Shown here piece after piece: positions 40,547-49,885 of a DNA stretch of 64,000 bases. Both the position numbers and the translations under genes were made by a program. The notes under the pieces were generated by a model, which was not told where the DNA came from, did no database searches, and was given only the letters and a program-made list of their open reading frames with translations. Origin of the DNA: Anatilimnocola aggregata. Its GTDB lineage: Bacteria > Planctomycetota > Planctomycetia > Pirellulales > Pirellulaceae. The stretch spans positions 4,340,001 to 4,404,000 of the forward strand of contig NZ_CP036274.1 of assembly GCF_007747655.1 (NCBI RefSeq), read 5' to 3'. Position 1 is the stretch's first letter. Every line of letters begins with the position of its first letter.

Positions 40547-41683
40547 ATGACTCTCCGCAAATTCGCTTGTTACCTGCTCATGCTCCTCGTCACACACGTG
40601 GCAGCCAGTCAGGCATGCGCGCAGGGCAAGGGTGGTGTTCTCGCACGGCGCTTGCCGGCTAAATTCCAAGGCCTAAGTAACGACCAGGCGCGCGAAATCG
40701 GCATGCTGGCCGAACTCAACATTAAATGGATTGGGGACATTCGCGAAACGCCCGGTGCCGACCCGGTTGTTGATTTGTTCGGTCCTTATGGTGGTCAACG
40801 GGCTACGACCGAAGACGAAATGGGCAATACCATCGTCGTCGACGAAAATGAACGGGGACTTATCGTTCTCTCTGGCCTTAGCCGCCCGCAAATGGGGAGT
40901 CTGCTCCGCATTGCAATGGATCTGAAGCCGTACTTGCGCGACTACTATCTGGCCCGCGCCAAACTGATCTCCAAAATCCGCCGCTGTCGCGATCGTGAAG
41001 AAAAAGAAACTGCTGCCGACGCCCGGACCTTCGAAAAAGAAGTGATCGAGCTAGGCAAACTGATGGGCGAAGCGGAGGCCCGCGTCGCCGTGAATCAGGC
41101 TTGGGCTTATATCGGTGCCGAAGCTGCTTTTGCCGAAGAGCAGAAGAACTACCTGCGCATGCTGCGGGAAAATCCCGATGCCTTCAAGCTCGATTCGCCG
41201 GCCGTGAAAGCCGCCCGCGACCTGCTCCAGCAACTCGAAGAGCCGTATCCTATCTTGCTGCAGGATACAGCCGCCAAGCTGGCTTCGTTTCTGGGTAACA
41301 CGGCCGAAACCAACGCCGCTCGCCGGCCCCATCGCTCGGCCACGCTCTTGGGTAAAGCCAGCCCGCGCATGCCCGACGATGTTCCCCGCTTTCTCGAAAC
41401 ACTCACGCCCGCGCAACAAGATCGTCTGCTGCTTCTGTTGAATGCCGAGCGCCCTTTCACCAGCGACTACGTCAAAAAGCGAGTCGAGTTTTTGGTGGCC
41501 TTGGATGGCTTGAAAAAAGTCACCACGCTGCAAGACAAGAAGTTCATTGCTGCGGGTGCCCAGATGGGCGAGCTCGAAGCACGCATCGCATTGGCCCAAG
41601 CTCGCGCTTTCGAGCAATTACGCCTCTCACTTGCCCCTGCTCAACTCTTCTTTGTTGAGCAGAATCTGGTCAGCGGGCAGTAA
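40547..41683 (+). CDS. Exported helical protein of unknown function
   Basis: A 378-aa protein with a signal peptide (FACYLLMLLVTHVAASQACA) and an all-alpha mature chain. It opens with LPAKFQGLSNDQAREIGMLAELNIKWIGDI, then VLSGLSRPQMGSLLRIAMDLKPYLRDYYLARAKLISKIRRCRDREEKE, and later LTPAQQDRLLLLLNAERPFTSDYV and GAQMGELEARIALAQARAFEQLRLSLAPAQ. The pattern LTPAQ-x-LLLL recalls LTXXQ-type helical periplasmic proteins, but no motif is decisive. ATG at 40547 directly precedes the signal; a GTG further up in the same frame is not convincing. It is about 180 bases after the secretin-like gene and may form part of the same envelope-related group. Confidence 0.72.
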   Translation: MTLRKFACYLLMLLVTHVAASQACAQGKGGVLARRLPAKFQGLSNDQAREIGMLAELNIKWIGDIRETPGADPVVDLFGPYGGQRATTEDEMGNTIVVDENERGLIVLSGLSRPQMGSLLRIAMDLKPYLRDYYLARAKLISKIRRCRDREEKETAADARTFEKEVIELGKLMGEAEARVAVNQAWAYIGAEAAFAEEQKNYLRMLRENPDAFKLDSPAVKAARDLLQQLEEPYPILLQDTAAKLASFLGNTAETNAARRPHRSATLLGKASPRMPDDVPRFLETLTPAQQDRLLLLLNAERPFTSDYVKKRVEFLVALDGLKKVTTLQDKKFIAAGAQMGELEARIALAQARAFEQLRLSLAPAQLFFVEQNLVSGQ

Positions 41684-41755
41684 ACGAAAGAGGCCGGAAT
41701 GCGCTGGACAAACGAAGTTCCGGCAGCCATTTGCGAGAGAAGATGTTCTCGCACG

Positions 41756-42256
41756 CTACGCTTTCGGCCCCTTCGGTCGAATCAACACAATCAGCAAAGC
41801 GCCAGGAAATAGGCTTCCAAATACGATTGTGGCAATAATTGTAAACCAGCGGTTGAGCGCAACCATTGGGGCAGGCATCGACATCAGCTCCGCCTGAATT
41901 TCAGATGCTTGTCCGCAGCTAATCGCGTAGGCGACCGTCCAGGCAAAACCGCAGATTGCGTTAAGCTGAGCGACTCGCCTCGCGACATTCGACCCACGAT
42001 ACAGGTAATATCCCGAGATGGCAAACACTAGCCCGCCCACTAACGTCAGGGGCATGTAAAAGAACCAGATGCCATGAATGGTGTCTGCTACCTTCATGAC
42101 ATCGATGCCATGTCGCTCGCCAGGACGCACTGGCATCATCCCCAGCATCGCTCGTTGCAGCGCGATAATCAGCAGGGCAAATCCAGCGAACAGGGTCATC
42201 AGGACGCCGAACACACCCGTAATAATTCCAGATGCAAAGTCGCTGCGAAGTGACAT
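41756..42256 (-). CDS. Hypothetical four-TM membrane protein
   Basis: A 166-aa integral membrane protein with four hydrophobic helices at about 10-33 (ITGVFGVLMTLFAGFALLII), 63-85 (IWFFYMPLTLVGGLVFAISG), 98-112 (AICGFAWTVAYAIS) and 136-160 (WFTIIATIVFGSLFPGALLIVLI). The loops are short and polar with no known active-site pattern, and the C-terminus (RPKGPKA) is basic. I do not recognise the family. It lies between the FG-GAP gene and the convergent exported-protein gene, about 90 bases downstream of the FG-GAP stop on the same strand. Confidence 0.72.
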   Translation of the reverse strand: MSLRSDFASGIITGVFGVLMTLFAGFALLIIALQRAMLGMMPVRPGERHGIDVMKVADTIHGIWFFYMPLTLVGGLVFAISGYYLYRGSNVARRVAQLNAICGFAWTVAYAISCGQASEIQAELMSMPAPMVALNRWFTIIATIVFGSLFPGALLIVLIRPKGPKA

Positions 42257-42346
42257 ATAGCTACTGCAGAGTAGGCAGGAACAAAGTGTAGGGCGCGGTT
42301 CCTGCCTGCTTTAAAGTCTTGCTGAATAGCTGAACGCCAATGGCAA

Positions 42347-43519
42347 TTATTCCCGCGTCTGCTGAAAATAGTGCACGCCCTTCTTGTTCGACGCGATAAT
42401 GTCGAGCAGGCCATCGCCGTTCACGTCGGCCACTTCGAACTGCGTTCCCGGCCCGCTGTTGTGGTCGAACTGGTGCGGAATCCAGACCGGGCGGCCATTC
42501 TCGCGAGTCAGTTCGAACCAGTAGAAAACGGCTGGATCGTTCACCCCAGGATCGCCAGCTGCATGCGCCCACCAGCGCTTGCCGCAGACCAAATCGGGCA
42601 GTTTGTCGCCATTCATGTCGGCCAACATCACGCCGTGAATCTGCGAGAACGTCTTATCGATTTCATGTTGCTTCCATTGATTGGGGGCAACTTGCTCGTG
42701 CCACCACAGCCCAAAGGCGTGCGGGCTCGAGGTGACCACGTCATTGTCGCCGTCGCCGTCAAAGTCGTAGGCGTACATTTGCGCGGCCAGCCCAAAGTTC
42801 ACGGGGTGAAACTTCCAAGGAGTTTCGCTGGGCGTGGCGGGTGCTTCCCACCATCCGCTGGCAGCCATGATGTCCTTGCGGCCATCGCCGTTGATATCTC
42901 CCACGCCAATCCCGTGGTCATACTTCTTCGCCCCTTGCACACCCTTTTCGCTAACCGCTGTCAAGATCCAAGGTTCGTTCGGATCCTTCGCAGGCTTGGC
43001 AAAACCCACTTGCCGATCAGGCCCATCGGAACTTTTCGTATCGGGAGCAAAGCCCAAAATCAACTCGCGCTTACCGTCACCATCCAGGTCGAGATACTGC
43101 GGGCTCTCGTTGTTGGTGACCGGCGTCACGGTTCGCTTAGTCCAGAGCTTGCCGGTTTCCTTGGGATTCTCAAACCACCACGTCGGCGTGCCGGGAAAAT
43201 CAACAATCAGCAGGTCGCTCCAACCGTCACCGTTCACGTCTTCGGCAAAGCAGCAAAAGGCGTTGCTGTATCCCTTGGGGTTGTACTCTGGTGCCTTGTC
43301 GGTCAGTTGGTGCATCTTCCAATCAGGGGCTGCATACCAGACATAGCCGGCAGCGATGTCCTGCTTGCCATCTTTATTAAAGTCAGCGACCGCAACCCCT
43401 TCGCTGCGAAACTTATCATCCAGCTGTGTTCGCTGAAAGCGAACCTTGGGCGTTTCAGCGACCGTCAGCGCGGTGCTGACGAGCGCAAACAGAAGGGGGG
43501 CGGAGAGAGTCCGAAGCAT
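42347..43519 (-). CDS. Secreted FG-GAP/VCBS-repeat beta-propeller protein
   Basis: A 390-aa exported protein with a signal peptide (MLRTLSAPLLFALVSTALTV) and at least six FG-GAP-like repeats with the calcium-binding D-x-N/D-x-D-G pattern: VADFNKDGKQDIAAG, EDVNGDGWSDLLIVD, LDLDGDGKRELILGF, GDINGDGRKDIMAAS, YDFDGDGDNDVVTSS, ADMNGDKLPDLVCG, ADVNGDGLLDIIAS. This predicts a seven-bladed propeller binding Ca2+ outside the cytoplasm. Related planctomycete proteins are of unknown function, with adhesion or carbohydrate binding suggested. A 400-base region with a terminator-like hairpin lies upstream. Confidence 0.9.
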   Translation of the reverse strand: MLRTLSAPLLFALVSTALTVAETPKVRFQRTQLDDKFRSEGVAVADFNKDGKQDIAAGYVWYAAPDWKMHQLTDKAPEYNPKGYSNAFCCFAEDVNGDGWSDLLIVDFPGTPTWWFENPKETGKLWTKRTVTPVTNNESPQYLDLDGDGKRELILGFAPDTKSSDGPDRQVGFAKPAKDPNEPWILTAVSEKGVQGAKKYDHGIGVGDINGDGRKDIMAASGWWEAPATPSETPWKFHPVNFGLAAQMYAYDFDGDGDNDVVTSSPHAFGLWWHEQVAPNQWKQHEIDKTFSQIHGVMLADMNGDKLPDLVCGKRWWAHAAGDPGVNDPAVFYWFELTRENGRPVWIPHQFDHNSGPGTQFEVADVNGDGLLDIIASNKKGVHYFQQTRE

Positions 43520-43925
43520 GGCAAACCTTTCGTGCAGACCGAAATCAGTTTCGACGTGGACCGTGAAGACTGCATTATAAAGCCCGCTCCTGCGCGGGTC
43601 GAGCAGCCGATGTTTGGCGATTGAGAGAGCGGCGACCTTGGATCACCAAGAAACACACCGCCCCCGGTTATCTGGGTAGATAATCGGGGGCGTTTTCGGA
43701 TCCGCGGGGAGGGAGTTCAGGATGGACTTGGGAGGCGAAATCGCGGCTGCGGTGTGTCGTTTCCCCTCTCGTCTCAGGTGCTGTCGTTCAATGATTCAGA
43801 CTGCTGAGCGAGGGCAGGTTCGGTCAGCTTTGTTAGCAAGTTGCAGAGTGGGAAGCAGTTTGAAAACGTGGCGGTGGGCTTTGCTTCGCTCGGCCCACCT
43901 TTGACAATCGATTGGCAAGTTCGAT
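43520..43925. other. Intergenic region with a terminator-like hairpin
   Basis: Between two minus-strand genes (FG-GAP downstream, BBP7 upstream). It contains the strong hairpin at 43659-43696 and otherwise no ORF or repeat that I can support. Confidence 0.55.
43659..43696. terminator. Strong hairpin terminator
   Basis: CGCCCCCGGTTATCT (43659-43673) pairs over 15 bp with AGATAATCGGGGGCG (43678-43692), with one G-T pair and the 4-nt loop GGGT. On the plus strand TTTT follows at 43693-43696; on the minus strand TGTTTCTT follows. The flanking genes are both on the minus strand, so the functional direction is probably minus, ending transcription of the BBP7 gene about 230 bases after its stop. 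Confidence 0.75.
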
Positions 43926-45329
43926 TTAGAACCGGAATTCACCACCGACGTAGGCACCGTGCAGGAGCAGGTTGCCGTTGCTCTCGATTTGGCTCAGGTA
44001 GTGAGCATCGGAGAAGTCGTTGGGAATCTGGTGTTCGACCAAGCCGACACCGCTGACACCAACCATTCGGTAGCCAGCCTTCACAGAGAAGTGACAGTTG
44101 AATTGGTACCGAATTCCAAGGTCGATCTGGCCAATCATCGAGAGCTGATTCTTGCTGTTGTTGATATGGAAGGGATCGCCCGTCCAATCACCCGAGTTAA
44201 ACGTGCCGTAGCCATTCTCGCCGCGGAACTCTTGCAGTTGGTTGATGCGGTTGTTGTAGATACCAGCTTTCGCCAAGCCGTACACTTGCAGGCAGTCGAG
44301 CACGTTCCAATTGAAGCCACCACCCACTTGAAAACCAATCAGGCGATTCTTCATGCGAACGTGGTAACACATCTCATTCGGCGAGCCGTCAAACACGTCA
44401 TCAACATCGTCGGCTTCGAAAGAGAAGCCATCTGTAAAGTCGAAGTAGCGTACGCCCATCATCCAGCCGCAACCCCAGCGAGGAGCACAGCTTGGTCCGC
44501 ACGTTCCGCCGTTGCAACCAGCACCGGTGCAGGTTGCCATGGGGCCGCCACCGATGAAGCCATTGCCATAGCATTGACCCAGCAGGTTGAGTTCGATGTT
44601 GTTCAGCGTGTTGTAGAAGCGGACGCGGTGGTGAACGGAGGTGTTGAACCAGTCGCTGGCAGGACCGGCTGGATTCACGCCATCATCGTAATCGATGGTC
44701 GAGAAATCGATTGGTGTACCGAGTTCGTTGGTGGGGCTGTAGGCATCCATCCAACGATCGCCAGGAAACAGCCCCCAGTAGGTCACTTCCAAGGCGTTAT
44801 TGCCGCAGTTGAAGGTGCGGCCGAGCGTCGTTTCGAAACCGCCAGTCCATCCCATGTCACCACCGCACGAGCAAAGAATGCGTTCGTTGGTGGTGGTGTT
44901 TTCACTAATCAGAAAGCTTTCGCCCTGTGCGCGGGTCATGATCAGACCACCGGCGTAGCCATACCAAAAGTTCTGGCAGGGCGTGCCCGGCATACCGCAA
45001 GAGTCAGCCGTGGCGTCGTCATAGACAACGTCTTTGTCACCCCAGCCGCCGGTCGTGGCCTTTTTATAATCTTCGCTCAGCAGGCTGCGATCGGGCTGAG
45101 CCATCGGGGGAGCGGGCAGAATCGACGGGGAATCACTTGGGCTCGGCAGGTTGTCCGCCGATGGTGCCAGGTTCTCGTTATATGCGGCGACGGGCGAGAC
45201 CGGATACGATTGCATTGCCGACGGAATTGGCAGCAACGAAGGTTGATTCAGATATTGTGCGTGCGCGGTATTGGCCAGACCGGCCAAACCAAGGGCAAAC
45301 GCGAGACTGTGCGCATAGAAAGACTTCAT
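43926..45329 (-). CDS. BBP7-family outer-membrane beta-barrel protein
   Basis: A 467-aa outer-membrane protein of the planctomycete BBP7 group. The signal peptide (SLAFALGLAGLANTAHA) is followed by a Pro/Ser-rich spacer (about 25-80). A beta-barrel domain then runs to the C-terminal phenylalanine (VGGEFRF), as required for barrel insertion. Family blocks are FWYGYAGGLIMTRAQGESF, GGFETTLGRTF, ALEVTYWGLFPGDRW, FYNTLNNIELNLLG, GVRYFDFTDGFSFEA and VRMKNRLIGFQVGGGFNW. Many cysteines occur (CTGAGCNGGTCGPSCAPRWGCGW), plausibly disulfide-linked outside. AAGGAG precedes the ATG at 45327-45329. A 9-bp hairpin is in its 5' leader and a strong terminator lies downstream. A pore or structural function is assumed, not shown. 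Confidence 0.88.
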   Translation of the reverse strand: MKSFYAHSLAFALGLAGLANTAHAQYLNQPSLLPIPSAMQSYPVSPVAAYNENLAPSADNLPSPSDSPSILPAPPMAQPDRSLLSEDYKKATTGGWGDKDVVYDDATADSCGMPGTPCQNFWYGYAGGLIMTRAQGESFLISENTTTNERILCSCGGDMGWTGGFETTLGRTFNCGNNALEVTYWGLFPGDRWMDAYSPTNELGTPIDFSTIDYDDGVNPAGPASDWFNTSVHHRVRFYNTLNNIELNLLGQCYGNGFIGGGPMATCTGAGCNGGTCGPSCAPRWGCGWMMGVRYFDFTDGFSFEADDVDDVFDGSPNEMCYHVRMKNRLIGFQVGGGFNWNVLDCLQVYGLAKAGIYNNRINQLQEFRGENGYGTFNSGDWTGDPFHINNSKNQLSMIGQIDLGIRYQFNCHFSVKAGYRMVGVSGVGLVEHQIPNDFSDAHYLSQIESNGNLLLHGAYVGGEFRF

Positions 45330-45753
45330 GTAAACGTACTCCTTACGGGTGCGAGCCATCCTATTCGCGGTTGCGCCCTCCATTGTGCGCAACCGGGATG
45401 TGCTCGAAGGTCATCCTGGACTAGGGACCTCATGTCCCGCAAAGGCATCCGTTCCAAGGAGACGCGTCATGTGTCTCCACGCAGCGTTGTCCGTCGCCGC
45501 GTACTAACTGTTTCGTCAACAACTGGCCGCAGGTGTGTCGCAATCTGGGTCAGCGGGTAGGAATTTTCTAAAGGGCGGGTGAGTAAACGTCACCAGCGGT
45601 TTCCTGGTTGCAGCCGGACTTGCGGTCTTTGCCGAAGCGCTGCATCGCAGGGGACGACCGTCGCAACGACTCGTACGAGCGATATAATGCGACCACCGCG
45701 GTGGCCCTTTTTCACTTGCCTGCCAGCCGTTCGTATGCCCGGAGTTCCGCAAC
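45330..45753. other. 424-bp divergent intergenic region
   Basis: Separates the BBP7 gene (-) and the alpha/beta hydrolase (+). It holds the leader hairpin at 45368-45395 plus two small stems (GGGAC/GTCCC at about 45424 and GGAGAC/GTCTCC at about 45460). No ORF is supported. Confidence 0.5.
45368..45395 (-). promoter_or_regulatory. 9-bp hairpin in the BBP7 leader region
   Basis: CGGTTGCGC (45368-45376) pairs perfectly with GCGCAACCG (45387-45395) around a 10-nt loop, starting 39 bases upstream of the BBP7 ATG. It could be a leader stem-loop stabilising the mRNA of an abundant outer-membrane protein, or an operator; this is inference. Confidence 0.4.
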
Positions 45754-47820
45754 ATGATCTGCGTCCCATCAGCATTTCGTCTGTCTGCCACATTGACCTT
45801 GCTCATGAGTATGAGCGGCCTAGTCACGCAGGCTCAGCCGGCAAAGATTCCTCCCGCGGACTCTGGGGAACAGGCAGTGCTGCCGGCCATACCGCCGATC
45901 AAACGGGTCTTGCCGCCGGAAGGGATTGAAGTGCCCACTAACGTCCGCGAACGACTCGTGAAAGAGTTGGAAGCCATCGGCCAGCGGTTTGTCGAAATCA
46001 AAGACCACGAGCTATCCGCAGACATCTTCGTCTTCATCAAGGCGGTGACTTATGCGCTAGAGAACCGCGAGTTTTACGATCCGAAGGATTTTGCCAAAGC
46101 CGATGCGCTGCTGAAGGAAGCGAATTTGCGGCTTGATCAGTTGGCAGCGGGCAAGCATCCCTGGACCACCGCCACCGGAACCGTTGTGCGCGGGTTTCAT
46201 AGCGGCATCGATGGTTTCCCGCAGCCGTACGGAGCGGTCATTCCCAAAGATCATGACCTATCGAAGGTTGCCCCCCTATACGTTTGGCTGCACGGCCGAG
46301 GAGATAAGCAGACAGACCTGCACTTCATTTACGAACGGATGAGTAAGCCGGGGCAGATCGCTCCGCCGGGGGCGATTGTCGTTCACGCGTTCGGCCGGCA
46401 ATGTGTTGGATATAAGCATGCGGGCGAAGTCGATGTGATCGAAGCCACGATGCATGCTGAAAAGCAGTACAACACCGATCCCAAGCGGCGCGTACTTATC
46501 GGTTTTTCAATGGGCGGCGCGGGCGCTTGGCATGTTGGAGCTCACTTTGCCGATCACTTCCGCGTGGTCGCACCTGGTGCCGGCTTCGCCGAGACCGCGC
46601 AGTACGTCAAGCTCAAGCCCGAAGACTACCCGGCGTGGTACGAGCAGAAGCTGTGGGGACACTACGACACACCGGCTTACGTCCGCAACTTGTTTAACTG
46701 CGATGTCTTCGCCTACAGCGGCGAACTCGATCGGCAAATTCAAGCTGCCCGCGTGATGGAAGCTGCCTATCAATCTGAAGGTCGCGAACTGACGCACCTA
46801 ATCGGCCCCAAGACCGAACACAAGTACGAACCAACCGTGCTGAAGGAACTTCTCGCCAAGATCGATGAAGCAGTAAAGAAGCCCGCCGAAGATCCGCCCA
46901 AGAAGGTCTCGCTGCAAACCCGCACGCTCCGTTACGCCAGGCAACATTGGCTGCAACTCTTCCGGCTGGAAGAGCATTGGCAGGATACCCGTGTCGATGC
47001 CACACTCGATGGCAGCCAGTTCGACGTCACTACGAAGAACGTCGCCTTTCTCGGCATCATGCTCCCTAAGGACATACACGATAAAGACGGCAAGGTGCAA
47101 ATCACAATCGATGGGCAGAATCTGGTGGTCGAGCGCAGTTCCAAAGGTTCCGATGAGATCTGTGCCATCTATAAAACTGACGGCAAGTGGGCCCACGAAG
47201 ACTTAGCTAAGCTGTACACACGCGTTCAAGAGAAGGTGAAACGAATCGATTCGCACGGCCCGATCGACGACGCTTATCGCAATACGTTCGTCGTGGTCAC
47301 TCCCAGCGGCAAAAGCAAAAACGCGCGGTTTCAAGCGTGGCAAGAGTTCGAACTCGAACATTTTCGCAGCCGGTGGCGCAGCTTGATGCGCGCGGAACTG
47401 CGGGTTATCAAAGACACCGAAGTGACCGACCAGATCATTAAACTGGCCAACCTCAGCTTGTGGGGCGATGCTGATTCGAATTCGGTCATCAAACAGATTG
47501 CCGCCGATTTGCCGATCAAGCGCGCTGGGGAGGATTGGGTTGTTGGCACGGAGAAGTACGATGCGGCCACGCACGTGCCCGTGATGATCTACCCCAATCC
47601 ACTTGATAAGAACAACTGGCCGCCGAAGTACGTCGTACTTAACTCGGGCCTCACGTTCCGCGAAGCACACGATAAAACCAATTCCCAGCAGAATCCCAAG
47701 CTCCCCGATTGGGCCATGATCGACCTGACACAAGTGCCCGATGCCAGCGCACCGGGGAAGATCGTCAATGCCGGATTTTTTGATGAGAAGTGGGAATTGA
47801 AGCCAGTATCGAAGAAGTAG
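45754..47820 (+). CDS. Secreted alpha/beta hydrolase (peptidase/esterase type) with C-terminal accessory domain
   Basis: A 688-aa exported hydrolase. The signal peptide (LSATLTLLMSMSGLVTQA) is followed by a helical region. An alpha/beta-hydrolase core at about 140-390 resembles PHB-depolymerase or prolyl-oligopeptidase-type esterases: APLYVWLHGRGDKQTDL (oxyanion loop) and VLIGFSMGGAGAWHVGAHFADHF, where Ser of G-F-S-M-G is the nucleophile. A histidine in GPKTEHKYEP is a candidate catalytic base. The rest is a beta-rich accessory domain (YARQHWLQLFRLEEHW, VQITIDGQNLVV) common in planctomycete and Verrucomicrobia hydrolases. The natural ester or peptide substrate is unknown. GGAG precedes the ATG. 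It converges with the small gene ending at 47832. Confidence 0.86.
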   Translation: MICVPSAFRLSATLTLLMSMSGLVTQAQPAKIPPADSGEQAVLPAIPPIKRVLPPEGIEVPTNVRERLVKELEAIGQRFVEIKDHELSADIFVFIKAVTYALENREFYDPKDFAKADALLKEANLRLDQLAAGKHPWTTATGTVVRGFHSGIDGFPQPYGAVIPKDHDLSKVAPLYVWLHGRGDKQTDLHFIYERMSKPGQIAPPGAIVVHAFGRQCVGYKHAGEVDVIEATMHAEKQYNTDPKRRVLIGFSMGGAGAWHVGAHFADHFRVVAPGAGFAETAQYVKLKPEDYPAWYEQKLWGHYDTPAYVRNLFNCDVFAYSGELDRQIQAARVMEAAYQSEGRELTHLIGPKTEHKYEPTVLKELLAKIDEAVKKPAEDPPKKVSLQTRTLRYARQHWLQLFRLEEHWQDTRVDATLDGSQFDVTTKNVAFLGIMLPKDIHDKDGKVQITIDGQNLVVERSSKGSDEICAIYKTDGKWAHEDLAKLYTRVQEKVKRIDSHGPIDDAYRNTFVVVTPSGKSKNARFQAWQEFELEHFRSRWRSLMRAELRVIKDTEVTDQIIKLANLSLWGDADSNSVIKQIAADLPIKRAGEDWVVGTEKYDAATHVPVMIYPNPLDKNNWPPKYVVLNSGLTFREAHDKTNSQQNPKLPDWAMIDLTQVPDASAPGKIVNAGFFDEKWELKPVSKK

Positions 47821-47831
47821 TTGCGGTTGCA

Positions 47832-48305
47832 CTACCCAATTACGGCCACAAAATCCTCGGCCAGGCGGCCGAGGACTTCGCGCGTGACATGAGCCGGCAC
47901 GATTTGCCGGGGTTGGCCCGCCGCTTTGTGGTAGCGGCGGAGGGTGACTTCGCCACCGCGGCGGACGAGAAGTTCGTAGTAACTACGACCATCATCGCCA
48001 ACCTGCGGCGGACTTGAACGCATTTGAATTGAAACGCTCTCGGTGTCGGTCTCAAGCAGACTGATCGGCTCCATCAAGTAAGTGAGCCGTTGCTGAATCT
48101 TGTTGCTAAGAGCTTTCAGACTATCGACGGTGGCTGCGGCAAGGTTGGTCGACTGGTAATCGAAGCAAGTGAACGAGCAGCCCACGGCATCGACGACGTC
48201 GAGCTGGCTGACAATGCGGCCCGTCGCAGTGCGCACTTCCAGCTCACCGCCGCTGGGGGCGAGTCGTTGCAGTTCGAGAGCGATGTCTTGTTTGATGGTC
48301 ATCAT
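47832..48305 (-). CDS. Hypothetical protein at the end of the PrkA-YeaH-SpoVR operon
   Basis: A 157-aa soluble protein: MTIKQDIALELQRLAPSGG, then VVDAVGCSFTCFDYQSTNLA, a helical AATVDSLKALSNKIQQRLTYLMEPISLLETD, and a beta-strand end with YYELLVRRGGEVTLRRYHK. It has no signal peptide and no known motif. It begins 48 bases after the spoVR stop on the same strand, so it may be co-transcribed with the stress operon. A GGAG precedes the double ATG at 48305/48302. The chain alternates helices and strands in a regular way, which supports a real fold, but I do not recognise the family. Confidence 0.75.
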   Translation of the reverse strand: MMTIKQDIALELQRLAPSGGELEVRTATGRIVSQLDVVDAVGCSFTCFDYQSTNLAAATVDSLKALSNKIQQRLTYLMEPISLLETDTESVSIQMRSSPPQVGDDGRSYYELLVRRGGEVTLRRYHKAAGQPRQIVPAHVTREVLGRLAEDFVAVIG

Positions 48306-48353
48306 CAATCTCCGCCTGCCTTCCCGGCAGCAATTCGCTTACCAATTTCTCCG

Positions 48354-49883
48354 CTAGGCTTTCTTCTTATCTTCTGAACTCGTGTGCGATTTGCCGTCGA
48401 ACGACCACAGCACTGTTGCCCCTTCTAACTTGGTTTCAATATGCACGGGCCGCTTCCACAGTTTGTAAAGCGACGTCAACGTGTCCTGTGCATAGTTCTG
48501 CTGCAGTTCTGCACCGCTGAAGCGATGCTCCAGCAGTAGTTCGCCGCGGTTCTTGTAGTTGCCGTCAGTCACGTAAATGATCGGTCGGCCCATGTTCGTT
48601 AAATTATAGAGAAGCCGCTGCTTTACGTTCGGAAATTCGCGGCTCTCGATTTCGTAGTAACCCGACTCCTGCTGATAGCCGAACGAGAACAACTTGTGCC
48701 GGCGGCAAAAGTCGAGCGTCAGGAACTCGTCGATGAACGTCAGATCGTTGTGAACCCTGCGAACTTCGAAGATCTTCTCCCGCCCTAGGCCCGCTTTCGT
48801 ATTCCAGTGCTGTTGTTCTTGCCAGTCGTCGCAGTTGTCGAAGTCCTCACCAAAGGCACCACGATTCCAGCGGTCCTCGATATCGCGATACAACTCGACA
48901 CCTAGCTTGTACGGATTCAGGCGCGTCCGCGATCCGGCCAACGTGCCGCTGCAGTGATCGGCGTAACAGATCAGGTCTTTGGCCTCCATGGCGTGCTTGG
49001 TCATGATCGTGCTGTGCCAGTAAGTGGCCCAGCCTTCGTTCATGATTTTGGTCTGTCCCTGCGGAGCAAAGTAATACGCCTCTTCGCGAATGATCGACAG
49101 CACATCGGCCTGCCAGTTCTTCAGCGGTGCGTTCTCGAGCACAAATAGCGTGACATCGCGCATCGGCTCTGAAGGGAAATTCTCCTTTCGCTCCAACTCT
49201 TTTTTCAGTTCAGCACGCTCGGCATCCATTGCTTTGCGTGGGTTCACGTAGTGGTCGAGATACCCTTTCGACTGATAGCGAGTGGGCGAAGTCGGATCGG
49301 CCGCGTCGTCATCATCTTCGTCGTGGCGCACCGGTGGTGGTTTGTCGTCGCGGCGTTTGATGTGTGGCGAGTAAATGTCGATCAGATCTTCCACGCTCAG
49401 GCAGCAGTCGATGAAGTTCTCGACTTCTTCGACGCCAAACCGGTCCATGTAGTTCCGGATGCGATTGCCGTGATTGGCCATGTCGTCGATCATGCGGCGA
49501 TTGGTCTTCGCGAACCAGGCGTTGTTCTTGAAGAAGTCGCAGTGGCCATAGACGTGGGCCATCACCAATTTGTGATCCGTAATGCCATTGCTGCCGAGCA
49601 GGTAGGCGTAGCAGGGGTCGTTATTAATCACCAGTTCGTAGATCTTCTGCAATCCGTACGAATAGCCTTTTTGCAGCTGTTCGTATTCCATGCCGAACCG
49701 CCAGTGCGGATAGCGAGTCGGAAAACCGCCGTAGGCTGCGACCGCGTTCAATTGGTCGGCATCAACGACTTCGAAGATCGTGGGGAAGAAGTCGAGCCCA
49801 TACGCGCGAGCATGACCTTCCATTTGTCGCTGAATTTCGATCAGCTCTTCGGTGAGGCTGCGAAATCGATGGAGAGCAGGCAT
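48354..49883 (-). CDS. spoVR: SpoVR/YcgB-family protein
   Basis: The 509-aa product is a cytosolic member of the SpoVR family (YcgB in E. coli), needed for spore cortex formation in Bacillus and for stress or stationary-phase responses in other bacteria; its biochemistry is unresolved. Family blocks are [103 protein letters not shown], and [19 protein letters not shown]. An acidic insert ([13 protein letters not shown]) is unremarkable. It begins 2 bases after the stop of the YeaH-like gene, so it is translationally coupled. The PrkA-YeaH-SpoVR order matches the conserved operon. Confidence 0.95.
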   Translation of the reverse strand: MPALHRFRSLTEELIEIQRQMEGHARAYGLDFFPTIFEVVDADQLNAVAAYGGFPTRYPHWRFGMEYEQLQKGYSYGLQKIYELVINNDPCYAYLLGSNGITDHKLVMAHVYGHCDFFKNNAWFAKTNRRMIDDMANHGNRIRNYMDRFGVEEVENFIDCCLSVEDLIDIYSPHIKRRDDKPPPVRHDEDDDDAADPTSPTRYQSKGYLDHYVNPRKAMDAERAELKKELERKENFPSEPMRDVTLFVLENAPLKNWQADVLSIIREEAYYFAPQGQTKIMNEGWATYWHSTIMTKHAMEAKDLICYADHCSGTLAGSRTRLNPYKLGVELYRDIEDRWNRGAFGEDFDNCDDWQEQQHWNTKAGLGREKIFEVRRVHNDLTFIDEFLTLDFCRRHKLFSFGYQQESGYYEIESREFPNVKQRLLYNLTNMGRPIIYVTDGNYKNRGELLLEHRFSGAELQQNYAQDTLTSLYKLWKRPVHIETKLEGATVLWSFDGKSHTSSEDKKKA

Positions 49884-49885
49884 GA

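Noticed and set aside
42371-43624. A long open frame (417 codons) on the plus strand opposite the FG-GAP gene
   Set aside because: Its translation has no family similarity, while the minus strand encodes clear calcium-binding repeats and a signal peptide. It is a shadow of high-GC coding sequence.
43959-45560. A 533-codon open frame opposite the BBP7 gene
   Set aside because: The minus strand has the signal peptide, ribosome site and barrel motifs; the plus-strand chain reads as the antisense of these.
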